64,000 bases of DNA from an uncultured Paracoccaceae bacterium. GTDB lineage: Bacteria; Pseudomonadota; Alphaproteobacteria; Rhodobacterales; Rhodobacteraceae. The notes under the pieces are model-generated. The model was not told where the DNA came from and searched no databases. It saw only the letters and a program-made list of their open reading frames with translations. The position numbers were made by a program, and so were the translations under genes. The stretch spans positions 62,001 to 126,000 of the forward strand of contig CANMQO010000002.1 in the NCBI GenBank assembly GCA_947500055.1, in the 5' to 3' direction. Below, piece after piece: positions 52,920 to 62,325 of the stretch. Position 1 is the first letter of the stretch; each line of letters opens with the position of its first letter.

Positions 52920-53435
52920 CTATGTCTCGCCGTTGTTTGCATTTCGCATTTGTTCAGCCCTCAGGATTGCTTCGGCTTGAATCTGTATGGCTGCTTCGCG
53001 TTCCATTGCGGCTTGCTGCGCCGCTCCGTCCGCAACTGCGTTACTGAAACGTACCGACACATTGCGACGCCACAAAATCATGCAGATACCGACGATTGTT
53101 AGGACGGTCCCAGCTCCCATGCCGCCCATATTCAGGCCGCCTTGTGCATAATAGGTGCCGACAATGATGATGATACCGAACACAAGAAAGAACCATGTAT
53201 AAAGTATAAAAAACGCTGAGCCGAAGCCAGTCGCAAACTGCTTCCTGTAATGCAGGTAGCAAAGCAGTGCCGGTATCCCGATGTAGCTGAGGCCCACGAC
53301 GCCAATCGATTTCAAAGGTTCCGGCAGCGGCGACAACGCCACCTCGATGAGAAAAAACGGGACGATCATCGCAAGGATGACGGCGATACACCCGGCGACG
53401 AACGCGGCGGGTGAGACAAACACACCAAAAATCAT
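52920..53435 (-). CDS. Small membrane protein of unknown function
   Basis: 171 residues from the ATG at 53435, chosen for the ribosome site AAAGGAGATATCC; the upstream open frame is Arg/Cys-rich and unlikely. Four hydrophobic segments (about 2-28, 45-62, 70-92, 100-118), then a charged C-terminal helix (AQQAAMEREAAIQIQAEAIL) likely to be a cytosolic coiled coil. No recognised family; no operon partner. Confidence 0.7.
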   Translation of the reverse strand: MIFGVFVSPAAFVAGCIAVILAMIVPFFLIEVALSPLPEPLKSIGVVGLSYIGIPALLCYLHYRKQFATGFGSAFFILYTWFFLVFGIIIIVGTYYAQGGLNMGGMGAGTVLTIVGICMILWRRNVSVRFSNAVADGAAQQAAMEREAAIQIQAEAILRAEQMRNANNGET

Positions 53436-53645
53436 GGATATCTCCTTTGCCTGTTTCCCGCAGGTTATACTTGCGAGGACGGACACGCAAAGCGGAAAGG
53501 GTTTTCGGCCTTTTCCGTGTCTGCTGTGGCATCCTTTCCGTGCGCCAGTTACGCTCGGCACGCGCTTTCGGGTGCGTTTACAATACTGCCGCAGCCATTC
53601 GGGCAGGGGCGGAGCAGGCAGATGTGCGGCGGCTCGAAATCGGGC

Positions 53646-54899
53646 CTACCGCAACGCCCGCCCTTTGATGATCGCATCGGCACCAAACTTCTGCCGGATC
53701 AAATCCGCCGCCTTTTCCGCCTCTGCCCGTTTGCCCGCATCCGGGTCAAGCAGGTCACCTTCGCGGTCGGCCCCTTCGGCAGAGGTGATTTCAGACAGGC
53801 CAACACCGAGCAACCGGTAAGGTCCCTTGTCCCCCACCTGATCAAAGAGGCTGCGTGCGGTGCGATAGATCGTGTCGGCGATCTGGGTTGGGTGATGCAG
53901 GCTCAGCCGTTTGGTGATCCCTTTGAAATCATGGGTTTTCAGCTTCAGCGTCACAACCCGCCCTGCCTTATCCCTGGCTTTGGCGCGCGCACTGACTTTT
54001 TCTGACAATCGCCAGATATGGCCATCCAGAATATCAACATCACTGGTGTCATCGTTGAATGTGGTTTCATTCGACAATGTTTTCACCGGGCTATGCGATG
54101 AGATGCGGCGACCATCCGCACCCCGCGCCAGGGAATAAAGCCGCTCGCCCATGCCCCCGAACCGTTCGTGCAGATCACGCCGGTCCCAGCGCAGCAGATC
54201 ATCAAAGGTACGGATGCCCGCCTTTTCCAGGCTGGCCTGTGCCGCGGGACCGATCCCCCAAATCAGACGGACGGATTTCGGGCGCAGAAAGGCGGTCGTT
54301 TCCGCCTTGCCGATGATCGAATAGCCGCGCGGTTTATCAAGGTCAGAGGCCACTTTGGCCAAAAACTTGTTATGTGACAGTCCGATAGAACCGGTCAGCC
54401 CCAGCTCATCTTTCATCCGTTTGACCAGCCGCGCCAGCATCACTGCGGGCGGGGCGTGATGCAGGCGGGCAGTGCCGCTCAGGTCCATGAACGCCTCGTC
54501 CAGCGAAAGGGGCTCGACGACCGGGGTCAGCTCATCCATCATCGCGCGGATCGCCCGCGAGGCCTCGACATAAGCATCAAATCGGGGGCGGACAACAACC
54601 GCCTCGGGGCAGAGCTTCAGCGCCTTGAACATCGGCATGGCAGATTTCACGCCCTTGATCCGGGCGACATAGCAGGCGGTCGAGACCACTCCGCGCCTGC
54701 CGCCGCCGATAATGACAGGCTTGTCAGCCAGTTCGGGATTGTCGCGCTTTTCCACAGAGGCATAGAAGGCATCGCAATCCATATGGGCGATGCTAAGATC
54801 GAACAGTTCCGGATGCCGCGTGACCCTCGGGCTGCGGCATTTCGGACAGCGGCTTTCGCTGTCGAATGTGGTCAGGCAATCACGGCATAGGGCAGGCAT
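53646..54899 (-). CDS. dinB: DNA polymerase IV (Y-family), with N-terminal zinc ribbon
   Basis: 417 residues. N-terminal Cys5, Cys8, Cys18 and Cys21 form a small zinc ribbon (CRDC...CPKC) not found in E. coli DinB. The palm has AHMDCDAFYASVE (first catalytic Asp) and PLSLDEAFMDLS (Asp-Glu pair); then SIGLSHNKFLAKVASDLDKP, helix-hairpin-helix IWGIGPAAQASLEKAGI, and a little-finger domain (about 255-365). It performs error-prone lesion bypass. A divergent NUDIX gene starts 25 nt away. Confidence 0.93.
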   Translation of the reverse strand: MPALCRDCLTTFDSESRCPKCRSPRVTRHPELFDLSIAHMDCDAFYASVEKRDNPELADKPVIIGGGRRGVVSTACYVARIKGVKSAMPMFKALKLCPEAVVVRPRFDAYVEASRAIRAMMDELTPVVEPLSLDEAFMDLSGTARLHHAPPAVMLARLVKRMKDELGLTGSIGLSHNKFLAKVASDLDKPRGYSIIGKAETTAFLRPKSVRLIWGIGPAAQASLEKAGIRTFDDLLRWDRRDLHERFGGMGERLYSLARGADGRRISSHSPVKTLSNETTFNDDTSDVDILDGHIWRLSEKVSARAKARDKAGRVVTLKLKTHDFKGITKRLSLHHPTQIADTIYRTARSLFDQVGDKGPYRLLGVGLSEITSAEGADREGDLLDPDAGKRAEAEKAADLIRQKFGADAIIKGRALR

Positions 54900-54924
54900 G
54901 CTTGCAGTCTAAAGGGCGAACGAT

Positions 54925-55362
54925 ATGAGAACAACGGGGCATCACCAGGGGGCCAAGGTCGCATTGTTTCTTGGCGATCAACTGGTCAGCATCCTGCGCG
55001 ACGACTTTCCGCATATTCACTATCCAAACCTCTGGGATCTGCCCGGTGGCGGCCGCGAGGGGGAAGAGACAACCTTCGAAACCGTTGCCCGCGAGTTGGA
55101 AGAAGAGCTTGGGCTGATCATGCCGAAAACGGCGGTGCTGTGGGAAAGCGGTTTTCCATCCAGCACCGACCCGGAGAGATGGAACGCTTTTTTTGTTGCC
55201 CGGATGCCTGCCGCCTGCGTGCATGACATCGTGTTTGGCGATGAAGGGCAGCGTTGGAAAATGTTTGATATGAAAGCGTTTGTCAGCTTGCCCAATCGGG
55301 TGCCGTCCTACGGTGGGCGATTGGCGAAATGGATTGACGAAACCGGCGGGCTGACCCGCTGA
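54925..55362 (+). CDS. NUDIX hydrolase
   Basis: 145 residues. A complete Nudix box is present, from GGGREGEETTFETVARELEE to ELGL (about 41-64; G-x5-E-x7-RE-x2-EE-x-G-hydrophobic pattern). Members cleave nucleoside diphosphates linked to another group; some clean oxidised nucleotides. Divergent from dinB, which would fit a role in nucleotide damage, but the substrate is not visible. Confidence 0.88.
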   Translation: MRTTGHHQGAKVALFLGDQLVSILRDDFPHIHYPNLWDLPGGGREGEETTFETVARELEEELGLIMPKTAVLWESGFPSSTDPERWNAFFVARMPAACVHDIVFGDEGQRWKMFDMKAFVSLPNRVPSYGGRLAKWIDETGGLTR

Positions 55363-55557
55363 ACCAAACGGAGCCCGCGTAAAGGGCGGGTGAATTCGCA
55401 CCGCTCCGTCGGCACCCCATTCAACCTCAGGCTGCAGTACATTACCTCGGTTACGAAATCTGCCGTTCAACTCAAAAACCATAGTATGCGGCAGTATACA
55501 TTGAATCTGGCCCGCTCATTGCCTATCTGTCACCCATAATCAAAGAGGGATAAACAT

Positions 55558-56451
55558 ATGCGAATCGAAGACATGATCAGTGAATTCCTGGGCCAGAACA
55601 TACTTTACCTGCTGCTTGCGATATTCATCATCGTCTGCATTCTGGCCGGGGTTCGGATTGTGCCGCAGTCGGAAAAATATGTGGTCGAACGCCTTGGAAG
55701 GCTCCGCTGTGTTCTGGGGCCGGGGATCAACTTTATCGTGCCATTCCTGGACCGGGTACGGCACAAGGTGTCTATCCTCGAACGGCAGTTGCCGTCGATG
55801 ACGCAGGATGCGATTACCTCCGACAACGTGCTGGTGCAGGTGGAAACATCCGTCTTCTACCGGATCATTGAACCGGAAAAGACCGTTTACCGTATCCGTG
55901 ATGTGGATGGGGCGATTTCGACAACCGTTGCGGGCATCGTCCGGTCCGAGATTGGCCGCATGGAACTGGATCAGGTGCAGGCAAACCGGGCCAACCTGAT
56001 CGAGGCGGTGCGCGAGCAGGTTGCCCAACAGGTTGATGATTGGGGAATCGAAGTGACCCGCGCCGAAATCCTTGATGTGAACCTGGATCAGGCCACCCGT
56101 CAGGCGATGTTGCAGCAGTTGAACGCCGAACGCGCTCGCCGTGCCCAGGTGACAGAGGCCGAAGGCCAGAAACGCGCGGTTGAGCTTCAGTCGGATGCCG
56201 AGCTTTATGCCGCCGAACAGGATGCAAAGGCACGCCGCGTTCTGGCCGATGCAGAGGCTTACGCGACCCAGGTGGTTGCCGTTGCGATTGCCGAGAACGG
56301 GCTTGAGGCGGCACAGTATCAGGTGGCGCTCAAGCAAGTGGAAGCGTTGCAAAAACTGGGCGATGGCGCGGGCAGCCAGACGGTTGTTCTACCAGCGAAT
56401 GCGATTGACGCATTTACCGATGCATTCAAGATGCTGAAAGGACGTGGATAA
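55558..56451 (+). CDS. SPFH/stomatin-like membrane protein, QmcA type
   Basis: 297 residues. One N-terminal membrane segment (about 12-34), an SPFH/PHB domain (about 38-200; VRIVPQSEKYVVERLGRL, LGPGINFIVPFLDRVRH, LQVETSVFYRI-like stretch at about 90, MELDQVQANRANL) and a long Ala/Glu-rich coiled coil (about 185-265; ERARRAQVTEAEGQKRAVEL). Such proteins form membrane microdomain rings. The NfeD partner gene overlaps by 1 nt, the usual pairing. Confidence 0.92.
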   Translation: MRIEDMISEFLGQNILYLLLAIFIIVCILAGVRIVPQSEKYVVERLGRLRCVLGPGINFIVPFLDRVRHKVSILERQLPSMTQDAITSDNVLVQVETSVFYRIIEPEKTVYRIRDVDGAISTTVAGIVRSEIGRMELDQVQANRANLIEAVREQVAQQVDDWGIEVTRAEILDVNLDQATRQAMLQQLNAERARRAQVTEAEGQKRAVELQSDAELYAAEQDAKARRVLADAEAYATQVVAVAIAENGLEAAQYQVALKQVEALQKLGDGAGSQTVVLPANAIDAFTDAFKMLKGRG

Positions 56452-56723
56452 TGCCGCTTTGGACGGAATGGTGGGCGTGGATGTCAGGCGCGCTGATCCT
56501 TGCAACACTTGAGGTGCTGGTCCCGGGATATATTTTCCTGGGGTTTGCAATCGGCGCTGGGGTCATGGGTTTGCTGATCCTGTTGGGTGTGTCATCGACC
56601 GGTCTGGCGCTGACACTGGTGATCTTCGCGTCCTTGTCGCTGGTTTCCTATCTTGTGATGCGCAAGGTTTTTGGGTTGCGCACAGGGCAGGTGAAAATCT
56701 GGGATACTGACATCAACGACTGA
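56451..56723 (+). CDS. NfeD-like membrane protein
   Basis: 90 residues with about three hydrophobic segments (about 8-26, 28-50, 52-72), ending in a short soluble tail TGQVKIWDTDIND. It lacks most of the soluble OB-like domain of longer NfeD proteins (short NfeD1b-type). It starts on the last base of the SPFH gene (TAATG) and is co-translated; the pair acts together at the membrane. Confidence 0.8.
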   Translation: MPLWTEWWAWMSGALILATLEVLVPGYIFLGFAIGAGVMGLLILLGVSSTGLALTLVIFASLSLVSYLVMRKVFGLRTGQVKIWDTDIND

Positions 56724-56730
56724 CGCGGCG

Positions 56731-56753
56731 CAAAACTCTGTGACAGAGTTTTG
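56731..56753. terminator. Perfect 10-bp stem between convergent nfeD-like and pyrF genes
   Basis: CAAAACTCTG (56731-56740) pairs with CAGAGTTTTG (56744-56753) around TGA. It is followed by ATTAAAAAAATC and a second AT-rich stem (56758-56765 with 56769-56776). A run of T follows the stems on either strand, so it can end both convergent transcripts. Confidence 0.65.
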
Positions 56754-56787
56754 ATTAAAAAAATCTGCGATTTTTTGTCCCCCGACC

Positions 56788-57504
56788 CTAGCGGTTGGGG
56801 GTTTTTGCCTGGGGTGACGCAAGCTCGGCCTGAATGTCCAATGCAGCTTTGCGCGGATCGGCGGCCTGCCAGATCGGGCGCCCCACCACGACGTGGTCAG
56901 CGCCATTTGCGATGGCCTGCGCTGGTGTCATGACCCGTTTCTGGTCCCCCAGGGCCGCACCCGCCGGACGGACACCGGGGGTCACGATCAACTTCCCCTC
57001 CGCCTCGGGCAATGCACGGATCAGCGCCGCTTCTTGCGGGGATGCAATCACCCCGTCCGCCCCGTGCGACAGGGCTATCCCTGCGCGTTCCTGCACCAAA
57101 TCCGCAACCTCGCCGCCCTTCATGCAGGACGCGTCCAGATCATCGCGGTCCAGCGAGGTCAGGATCGTGACCGCAAGTATCTTCATATCCGATCCCCCCG
57201 CCCCTTCGCGGGCGGCGCGGACCACATGCGGGTCGCCATGGACGGTCAGGAAATCCAGATCAAACTGGGCGACACCACGCACCGCAGCCTCGACCGTGGC
57301 ACCGATATCAAAGAACTTCATGTCAAGAAAGATGCGCTTGCCATGGTCCTGCTTCAGCTCATTGGCAAGGGCAAGGCCGCCACCGGTCAGCATCCCCAGC
57401 CCGATCTTGTAGAAACTGACGGCATCGCCCAAACAATTGGCCAACTCCAGCCCGTCCAGCACATTGGGGACATCCATCGCGACAATCAGGCGGTCATCGG
57501 ACAT
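56788..57504 (-). CDS. pyrF: Orotidine 5'-phosphate decarboxylase
   Basis: 238 residues, full length. It converts OMP to UMP, the last step of pyrimidine synthesis. Seen: LIVAMDVPN (substrate Asp), YKIGLGMLT (Lys), the catalytic tetrad region IFLDMKFFDIGATVEAA (Asp-Lys-Asp), LTVHGDP, VTPGVRPAG (phosphate loop) and VVGRPIWQAADP. The motif FFDIGATV differs mildly from the common FHDIPNTV. Monocistronic, converging with the nfeD-like gene. Confidence 0.94.
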   Translation of the reverse strand: MSDDRLIVAMDVPNVLDGLELANCLGDAVSFYKIGLGMLTGGGLALANELKQDHGKRIFLDMKFFDIGATVEAAVRGVAQFDLDFLTVHGDPHVVRAAREGAGGSDMKILAVTILTSLDRDDLDASCMKGGEVADLVQERAGIALSHGADGVIASPQEAALIRALPEAEGKLIVTPGVRPAGAALGDQKRVMTPAQAIANGADHVVVGRPIWQAADPRKAALDIQAELASPQAKTPNR

Positions 57505-57582
57505 TGCTTTTCCTTTGTTCTATGGCTTGCGCGGGGTCTATCTGCTGGATTGTCCGGGTGCAATCGCGCTATGATCGGGCCT

Positions 57583-58032
57583 ATGGAAATCATCGCGGCG
57601 TTTCAGGATTGGGACGGCAAGACGACAGCATCGCTAAGGGCGGTGGCCGATCAATTGCGGCCCACCGATTATGATACCCTTTTGGCGGCCTGCCACAGTT
57701 CGGACGAAACAACAGCGCGCGCAGCGTCCTGGGTGTTGAAGGCAGCTTATGAAAATGGGGCGGAGATTCGGTACCCTGCCGACCTGCTATCCCGTGATCT
57801 TCATTGGGAAGTCGCTTTGCATCTCCTGCAATCGGTTCAACACGTCAGCGCAGATTTGCCGCCCGAGATGGTCGCACCCTATCTGACCCATAGCAAGGTT
57901 GTCGTGCGCGCCTGGGCACTTGATGCCTATGTCAGGCTGGATGGCCCTGATGCCGCAAATCTTTTGCGAATGGCCGCCAATGACCCTGCTGCCTCCATCC
58001 GGGCAAGAGCACGCAACCTGTCAAAAAAATAG
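57583..58032 (+). CDS. HEAT-like repeat protein of unknown function
   Basis: 149 residues from the ATG at 57583 (an in-frame ATG at 57571 is also possible). The frame is open far upstream over pyrF, but that part is antisense to it and not coding. It is all-helical: about three HEAT-like repeats (SSDETTARAASWVLKAAYEN, HWEVALHLLQSVQHV, SKVVVRAWALDAYVRL, DPAASIRARARNLSKK). Such proteins are binding scaffolds. Divergent from pyrF with a 66-78 nt gap; a terminator follows. Confidence 0.68.
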   Translation: MEIIAAFQDWDGKTTASLRAVADQLRPTDYDTLLAACHSSDETTARAASWVLKAAYENGAEIRYPADLLSRDLHWEVALHLLQSVQHVSADLPPEMVAPYLTHSKVVVRAWALDAYVRLDGPDAANLLRMAANDPAASIRARARNLSKK

Positions 58033-58033
58033 A

Positions 58034-58069
58034 AAAGGCGCAGCCCGTCCCTTGGCTGCGCCTTTGTCG
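58034..58069 (+). terminator. Rho-independent terminator after the HEAT-like gene
   Basis: AAAGGCGCAGCC (58034-58045) pairs perfectly with GGCTGCGCCTTT (58054-58065) around an 8-nt loop. The T-run is short (TTTG), so it relies on the 12-bp stem; the A-rich 5' flank lets it serve the minus strand too. Confidence 0.75.
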
Positions 58070-58119
58070 CCCGGTCTGATCGCGTCCGCGAGGCTAGCCG
58101 GACCATCCGTGAGTGGCCT

Positions 58120-58260
58120 TCATTCGTCTTTGGTTGGTATCGATGCTGCGGGTCGGGCCGCATCCTCTCGGTTCCGCAGCGCGCGCACAGCTTCCGGCGA
58201 AAGCGGAAACAATTGTGTCGCGCCGGGGGTCGTATCCGGCAGGATGGCTGGTCGTCGCAT
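58120..58260 (-). CDS. Possible small protein (46 residues)
   Basis: ATG at 58260 preceded by GGAAGGAACG at a good distance, then MRRPAILPDTTPGATQLFPL and a Pro/Ala-rich tail ending SIPTKDE. No family recognised. The terminator at 58034-58069 lies just past its end and would suit its transcript. The ribosome site and codon use argue for a real gene; the small size argues for caution. Confidence 0.4.
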   Translation of the reverse strand: MRRPAILPDTTPGATQLFPLSPEAVRALRNREDAARPAASIPTKDE

Positions 58261-58357
58261 CGTTCCTTCCATGTGTTTTATATGGCACCAAAGCGCTTTA
58301 AAAATAGCGGGGAAATGCCAAAAAACGCTCCCCCTATGGAATTCCATACCTTCTGGT

Positions 58358-58387
58358 CTTGCGACGCAACGTAACGAACCCCATCTA
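58358..58387 (+). promoter_or_regulatory. RpoH (heat-shock sigma) promoter of clpB
   Basis: CTTG (58358-58361) followed after a usual spacer by CCCCATCTA (58379-58387), the alphaproteobacterial RpoH pattern. It lies about 75 nt before the clpB start. Confidence 0.7.
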
Positions 58388-58464
58388 GGGTCCGAGGCCC
58401 AGAAATCCGGGTGTGCCGCCAAGCCGGGCACCTGAAAGCAGGGCGCTTAACAAAGGAGAGACCC

Positions 58465-61077
58465 ATGAACTTGGACAAGTTCACAGAGCGGTCGCGCGGA
58501 TTCGTACAAGCCGCCCAGACCATCGCAATGCGCGAGAACCACCAACGATTCGCCCCCGAACACCTGCTCAAGGCGCTCATGGATGACGAGGAAGGACTCG
58601 CATCCAACCTGATCACCCGCGCAGGCGGCAATGCCCCTGCTGTGATGGGCGCGGTAGAGGCCGCATTGGCCAAGCAGCCCAAAGTAACCGGCGACGCCGC
58701 CCAGGTCTATCTGGACAACACAACCGCCAAGGTCATCGATGAGGCCGAACAGATCGCCAAGAAGGCGGGCGACAGCTTTGTGCCGGTGGAACGGCTGCTG
58801 ACCGCATTGGCCGTGGTCAAATCCAAGGCCAAGGACGCGCTGGATGCAGGCGGCGTGACGGCCAAGGCGCTGAACGCCGCGATCAATGACATCCGCAAAG
58901 GCCGCACCGCCGATAGCGCGACGGCAGAGGATAGTTTTGAGGCGCTGGCTAAATATGCCCGCGACCTGACCGAAGCGGCCGAGCAAGGCAAGATCGACCC
59001 GATCATTGGCCGGGACGAGGAAATTCGTCGCGCCATGCAGGTGCTGTCCCGCCGGACCAAGAATAACCCGGTGCTGATTGGCGAACCCGGCGTGGGTAAA
59101 ACAGCCATCGCCGAAGGGCTGGCCCTGCGCATCGTCAATGGCGATGTGCCGGAATCCTTACGCAACAAAAAACTCATGTCGCTTGATATGGGGGCGATGA
59201 TTGCTGGCGCGAAATACCGCGGCGAGTTTGAGGAACGGTTGAAAGCTGTGCTCAAGGAAATCGAATCCGCCGCCGGTGAAATCATCATGTTCATCGACGA
59301 AATGCACACGCTGGTTGGCGCTGGCGCGTCCGAAGGCGCGATGGATGCGGCCAACTTGATCAAACCGGCACTGGCGCGGGGTGAGTTGCATTGCGTCGGG
59401 GCCACGACCCTGAACGAATACCGCAAATATGTGGAAAAAGACGCGGCCCTTGCCCGCCGGTTCCAACCGCTGATGGTTGAGGAACCAACCGTGACCGATA
59501 CGGTCAGCATCCTGCGCGGGATCAAGGAAAAATACGAACTGCACCACGGCGTGCGGATTTCCGACAGCGCCTTGGTCGCTGCGGCGACGCTCTCGCATCG
59601 CTACATCACAGACCGGTTCCTGCCCGACAAAGCCATCGACCTGATGGACGAGGCCGCCAGCCGTCTGCGCATGGAAGTCGACAGCAAGCCCGAAGAACTG
59701 GACGCGCTCGACCGTCAGATCCTGCAACTCCAGATCGAATCCGAGGCGCTGAAGAAAGAGGATGACAAAGCCTCCAAGGACCGGCTTGAAAAGCTGGAAA
59801 AGGAACTGGCCGACCTCAATGATCGCGCGTCCGAAATGGCGGCGAAATGGCAGGCCGAACGCGACAAGCTGGAAGGCACACGCGAGGTCAAGGAAAAGCT
59901 CGACCGCGCCCGCGCCGATCTGGATATCGCCAAGCGTGAGGGCAATCTGGCGAAAGCAGGGGAGCTGTCCTATGGCGTGATCCCTGAGCTTGAACGCAAG
60001 CTGGCCGAGGCCGAAGAAAACGACGACCTGATGGTTGAAGAGGCCGTGCGCCCCGAACAAATCGCCGAAGTGGTCGAACGCTGGACAGGCATCCCGACCT
60101 CCAAAATGCTGGAAGGGGAGCGTGAAAAGCTGCTGCGTATGGAAGATGAGCTTGGCAAGCGGGTGATCGGCCAGAAAACCGCCGTGACCTCAGTCGCCAA
60201 TGCCGTCCGCCGCGCCCGCGCGGGGCTGAATGACGAAAACCGGCCATTGGGTTCCTTCCTGTTTCTGGGGCCAACCGGTGTGGGTAAAACGGAACTGACC
60301 AAGGCGGTTGCCGAATACCTCTTTGATGATGACAACGCGATGGTCCGCATCGACATGTCGGAGTTTATGGAGAAACACGCGGTCGCCCGTCTGATCGGCG
60401 CGCCTCCAGGCTATGTCGGCTACGATGAAGGCGGCGTGCTGACGGAAGCTGTGCGGCGGCGCCCTTATCAGGTCGTCCTGTTCGACGAGGTCGAAAAGGC
60501 ACACCCGGATGTGTTCAACGTGCTGTTGCAGGTGCTTGATGATGGGGTGCTCACCGATGGTCAGGGCCGCACCGTGGACTTCAAGCAAACGCTGATCATC
60601 CTGACCAGCAACCTTGGGGCGCAGGCATTGAGCCAGCTGCCCGATGGGGCCGATGCGTCAGAGGCCAAGCGCGACGTGATGGATGCGGTCCGCGCCCATT
60701 TCCGGCCCGAATTCCTCAACCGGCTGGACGAAACCGTGATCTTCGACAGGCTTGCGCGCGAAGACATGGCCGGGATCGTCACGATCCAGCTCAAGCGGTT
60801 GGAAAAACGGTTGGCCGGGCGCAACATCCAGATCGATCTGGATGAGCCGGCGCTGAAATGGTTGGCCGATGAAGGCTACGATCCGGTCTTCGGGGCACGG
60901 CCGCTCAAGCGGGTGATCCAGCGGGCGTTGCAGGATCAACTGGCCGAAATGATCCTGGCCGGCGACGTGATGGACGGCGACACAATCACCGTCAGCGCTG
61001 GAGCCGACGGGCTGCTTGTGGGCGACAGGTTGTCAGCATCCAACAGACCAAGACCAGACGACGCGGTCGTACACTGA
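58465..61077 (+). CDS. clpB: ATP-dependent disaggregase ClpB
   Basis: 870 residues from the ATG at 58465 (AAAGGAGAG upstream). The hexameric AAA+ chaperone threads aggregated proteins together with DnaK. Clp-N domain about 1-150 ([20 protein letters not shown]); NBD1 with Walker [10 protein letters not shown] and [20 protein letters not shown]; a long M-domain coiled coil (about 405-525); NBD2 with Walker [14 protein letters not shown] and [21 protein letters not shown]-terminal domain to 870. No ClpP-loop (IGL) is evident. Heat-shock regulated by the RpoH promoter upstream. Confidence 0.97.
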   Translation: MNLDKFTERSRGFVQAAQTIAMRENHQRFAPEHLLKALMDDEEGLASNLITRAGGNAPAVMGAVEAALAKQPKVTGDAAQVYLDNTTAKVIDEAEQIAKKAGDSFVPVERLLTALAVVKSKAKDALDAGGVTAKALNAAINDIRKGRTADSATAEDSFEALAKYARDLTEAAEQGKIDPIIGRDEEIRRAMQVLSRRTKNNPVLIGEPGVGKTAIAEGLALRIVNGDVPESLRNKKLMSLDMGAMIAGAKYRGEFEERLKAVLKEIESAAGEIIMFIDEMHTLVGAGASEGAMDAANLIKPALARGELHCVGATTLNEYRKYVEKDAALARRFQPLMVEEPTVTDTVSILRGIKEKYELHHGVRISDSALVAAATLSHRYITDRFLPDKAIDLMDEAASRLRMEVDSKPEELDALDRQILQLQIESEALKKEDDKASKDRLEKLEKELADLNDRASEMAAKWQAERDKLEGTREVKEKLDRARADLDIAKREGNLAKAGELSYGVIPELERKLAEAEENDDLMVEEAVRPEQIAEVVERWTGIPTSKMLEGEREKLLRMEDELGKRVIGQKTAVTSVANAVRRARAGLNDENRPLGSFLFLGPTGVGKTELTKAVAEYLFDDDNAMVRIDMSEFMEKHAVARLIGAPPGYVGYDEGGVLTEAVRRRPYQVVLFDEVEKAHPDVFNVLLQVLDDGVLTDGQGRTVDFKQTLIILTSNLGAQALSQLPDGADASEAKRDVMDAVRAHFRPEFLNRLDETVIFDRLAREDMAGIVTIQLKRLEKRLAGRNIQIDLDEPALKWLADEGYDPVFGARPLKRVIQRALQDQLAEMILAGDVMDGDTITVSAGADGLLVGDRLSASNRPRPDDAVVH

Positions 61078-61082
61078 TTGTG

Positions 61083-61105
61083 AGGGCGCCTGCGGGCGCC
61101 CTTTT
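61083..61105 (+). terminator. Rho-independent terminator of clpB
   Basis: GGGCGCC (61084-61090) pairs with GGCGCCC (61095-61101) around TGCG, then TTTT. It lies 6 nt after the clpB stop. Confidence 0.88.
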
Positions 61106-61603
61106 CGTTTCACGGATTTTGGACCGCCACCCCCGACCGGAAGGGTCCGGTTTCAGTTTGAACCGCCCGATGCGGCATTTTGGGCGCGCGACGAATGGGC
61201 GCGTGCGCAGCCTCCCGATTGCCCTTTTCCCAGAAATGCAGGCTCCACCCATCCGCCCGACAAAGCGTGGAATGCCTGCTGAGGGACCCGTTGTCCAAAC
61301 CATGGCTCAAAGGGTTAACGGCACATTCAGATTTGCAGCGCGCGCACCCTTAACGGGGGCGTTCCAAGGTTTGGGGTCCGACAAAAGGCCGACGTTTTGC
61401 CGACGCATTGCCGACAGCCGATTTTACAGGATTTCCTCATATTAACTTATGATTCGCGGGATTTTGCATTTATCCGCTGTTGCGCTGCCTTTCCCCGACC
61501 ACCGAACGTTGCGCTCTTGTACAGACCCCCGCTCACAATCATACCGCATTCAGGCCCCAAAATGATCGCATCACGCGGCTTATGTGGCGCATAAATAGAC
61601 CGG
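61106..61603. other. About 500-bp intergenic region holding phased element copy B
   Basis: No gene recognised on either strand between the clpB terminator and the DUF2585 gene. Open frames here have no ribosome sites or family likeness. The only structured part seen is the 108-bp CCGAC element (61350-61457). The promoter of the DUF2585 gene should lie in the final 150 bp, but no clear pair was found. Confidence 0.5.
61350..61457 (+). repeat. Phased CCGAC intergenic element, copy B
   Basis: 108 bp from TTAAC to ATGATTCGC, same length and same orientation on the + strand as copy A at 50957-51064. Four CCGAC cores at offsets 29, 40, 51 and 62 (units CCGACAAAAGG, CCGACGTTTTG, CCGACGCATTG, CCGAC). 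The end block TTAAC-xx-ATGATTCGC contains a GANTC site (CcrM type) and a TTAAC half-site like those of CtrA. It lies about 150 nt before the DUF2585 gene. Confidence 0.7.
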
Positions 61604-62194
61604 ATGCGATATATGAAGACCGATAGATTGCTTTACCTGTTTGCCCTTCTCGGCGTGCCGCTGATCGGCGGAACCCTTTATCTCTGGGGTCAGCCACTGA
61701 TCTGCACCTGCGGGAATGTGAAGCTTTGGGTCGGGTCGGTCTTTGACAGCGGCAATTCGCAACACATCGCCGACTGGTACACGCTCAGCCATATTCTGCA
61801 CGGTGTGTTGATCGCGCTTCTCGGACGGTTGCTGTTTCCCAAGGTCGGGTTTGGGGGGCTGTTTCTAGTCGCTATCGTTACCGGCATCGGATGGGAAATT
61901 ATCGAACATACGGATTTCGTCCTCAACGCGTTCCGCTCCACCACGATCAACGCAGGCTACCATGGTGATAGTGTGCTGAACGCTGTTGCCGACTATATCT
62001 GGATGATGGGCGGGTTTTTTGCGGCCTATGCAATGCGGACATTGCATGTGATTGGTGCCGTTGCTGTGCTGGAATTGTCTGCCGCTTTCATCGCCCGTGA
62101 CAGCCTCGCGCTCAGCACCTTGATGCTGCTTTATCCGGTTGACGCGGTGGAAGACTGGCAGCAGGAACTGAACCCCAACCGGGTCGACGCCTGA
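61604..62194 (+). CDS. DUF2585 (UPF0314-type) membrane protein
   Basis: 196 residues (or 193 from the ATG at 61613). Membrane segments about 10-28, 62-80, 84-102, 128-150 and 152-172. Family-type stretches: GQPLICTCGNVKLWVGSVFD, NSQHIADWYTLSHILHG, GIGWEIIEHTDFVLNAFR and YHGDSVLNAVADYIWM, with conserved His, Asp and Glu facing a likely active or metal site in the membrane. Function unknown. Monocistronic. Confidence 0.82.
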   Translation: MRYMKTDRLLYLFALLGVPLIGGTLYLWGQPLICTCGNVKLWVGSVFDSGNSQHIADWYTLSHILHGVLIALLGRLLFPKVGFGGLFLVAIVTGIGWEIIEHTDFVLNAFRSTTINAGYHGDSVLNAVADYIWMMGGFFAAYAMRTLHVIGAVAVLELSAAFIARDSLALSTLMLLYPVDAVEDWQQELNPNRVDA

Positions 62195-62325
62195 GCCGCG
62201 TTCAAACCATCGGCCAAAAAGCCACAACATGCTGCATCTGCGCCCCCTTTTTCTGGACAGATGAGTCCCCGTCAGGCTAGTTTGGGGCAAAGCGGGGCGA
62301 AATGATCCCGTAAGTTGAGGCAGTT

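Noticed and set aside
56893-57570. Long N-terminal extension of the HEAT-like gene
   Set aside because: It runs antisense through pyrF; the HEAT-like helices begin only at 57571-57583.
58411-58464. Longer N-terminus for ClpB
   Set aside because: The AAAGGAGAG ribosome site and the conserved MNLDKFT start place the ATG at 58465.
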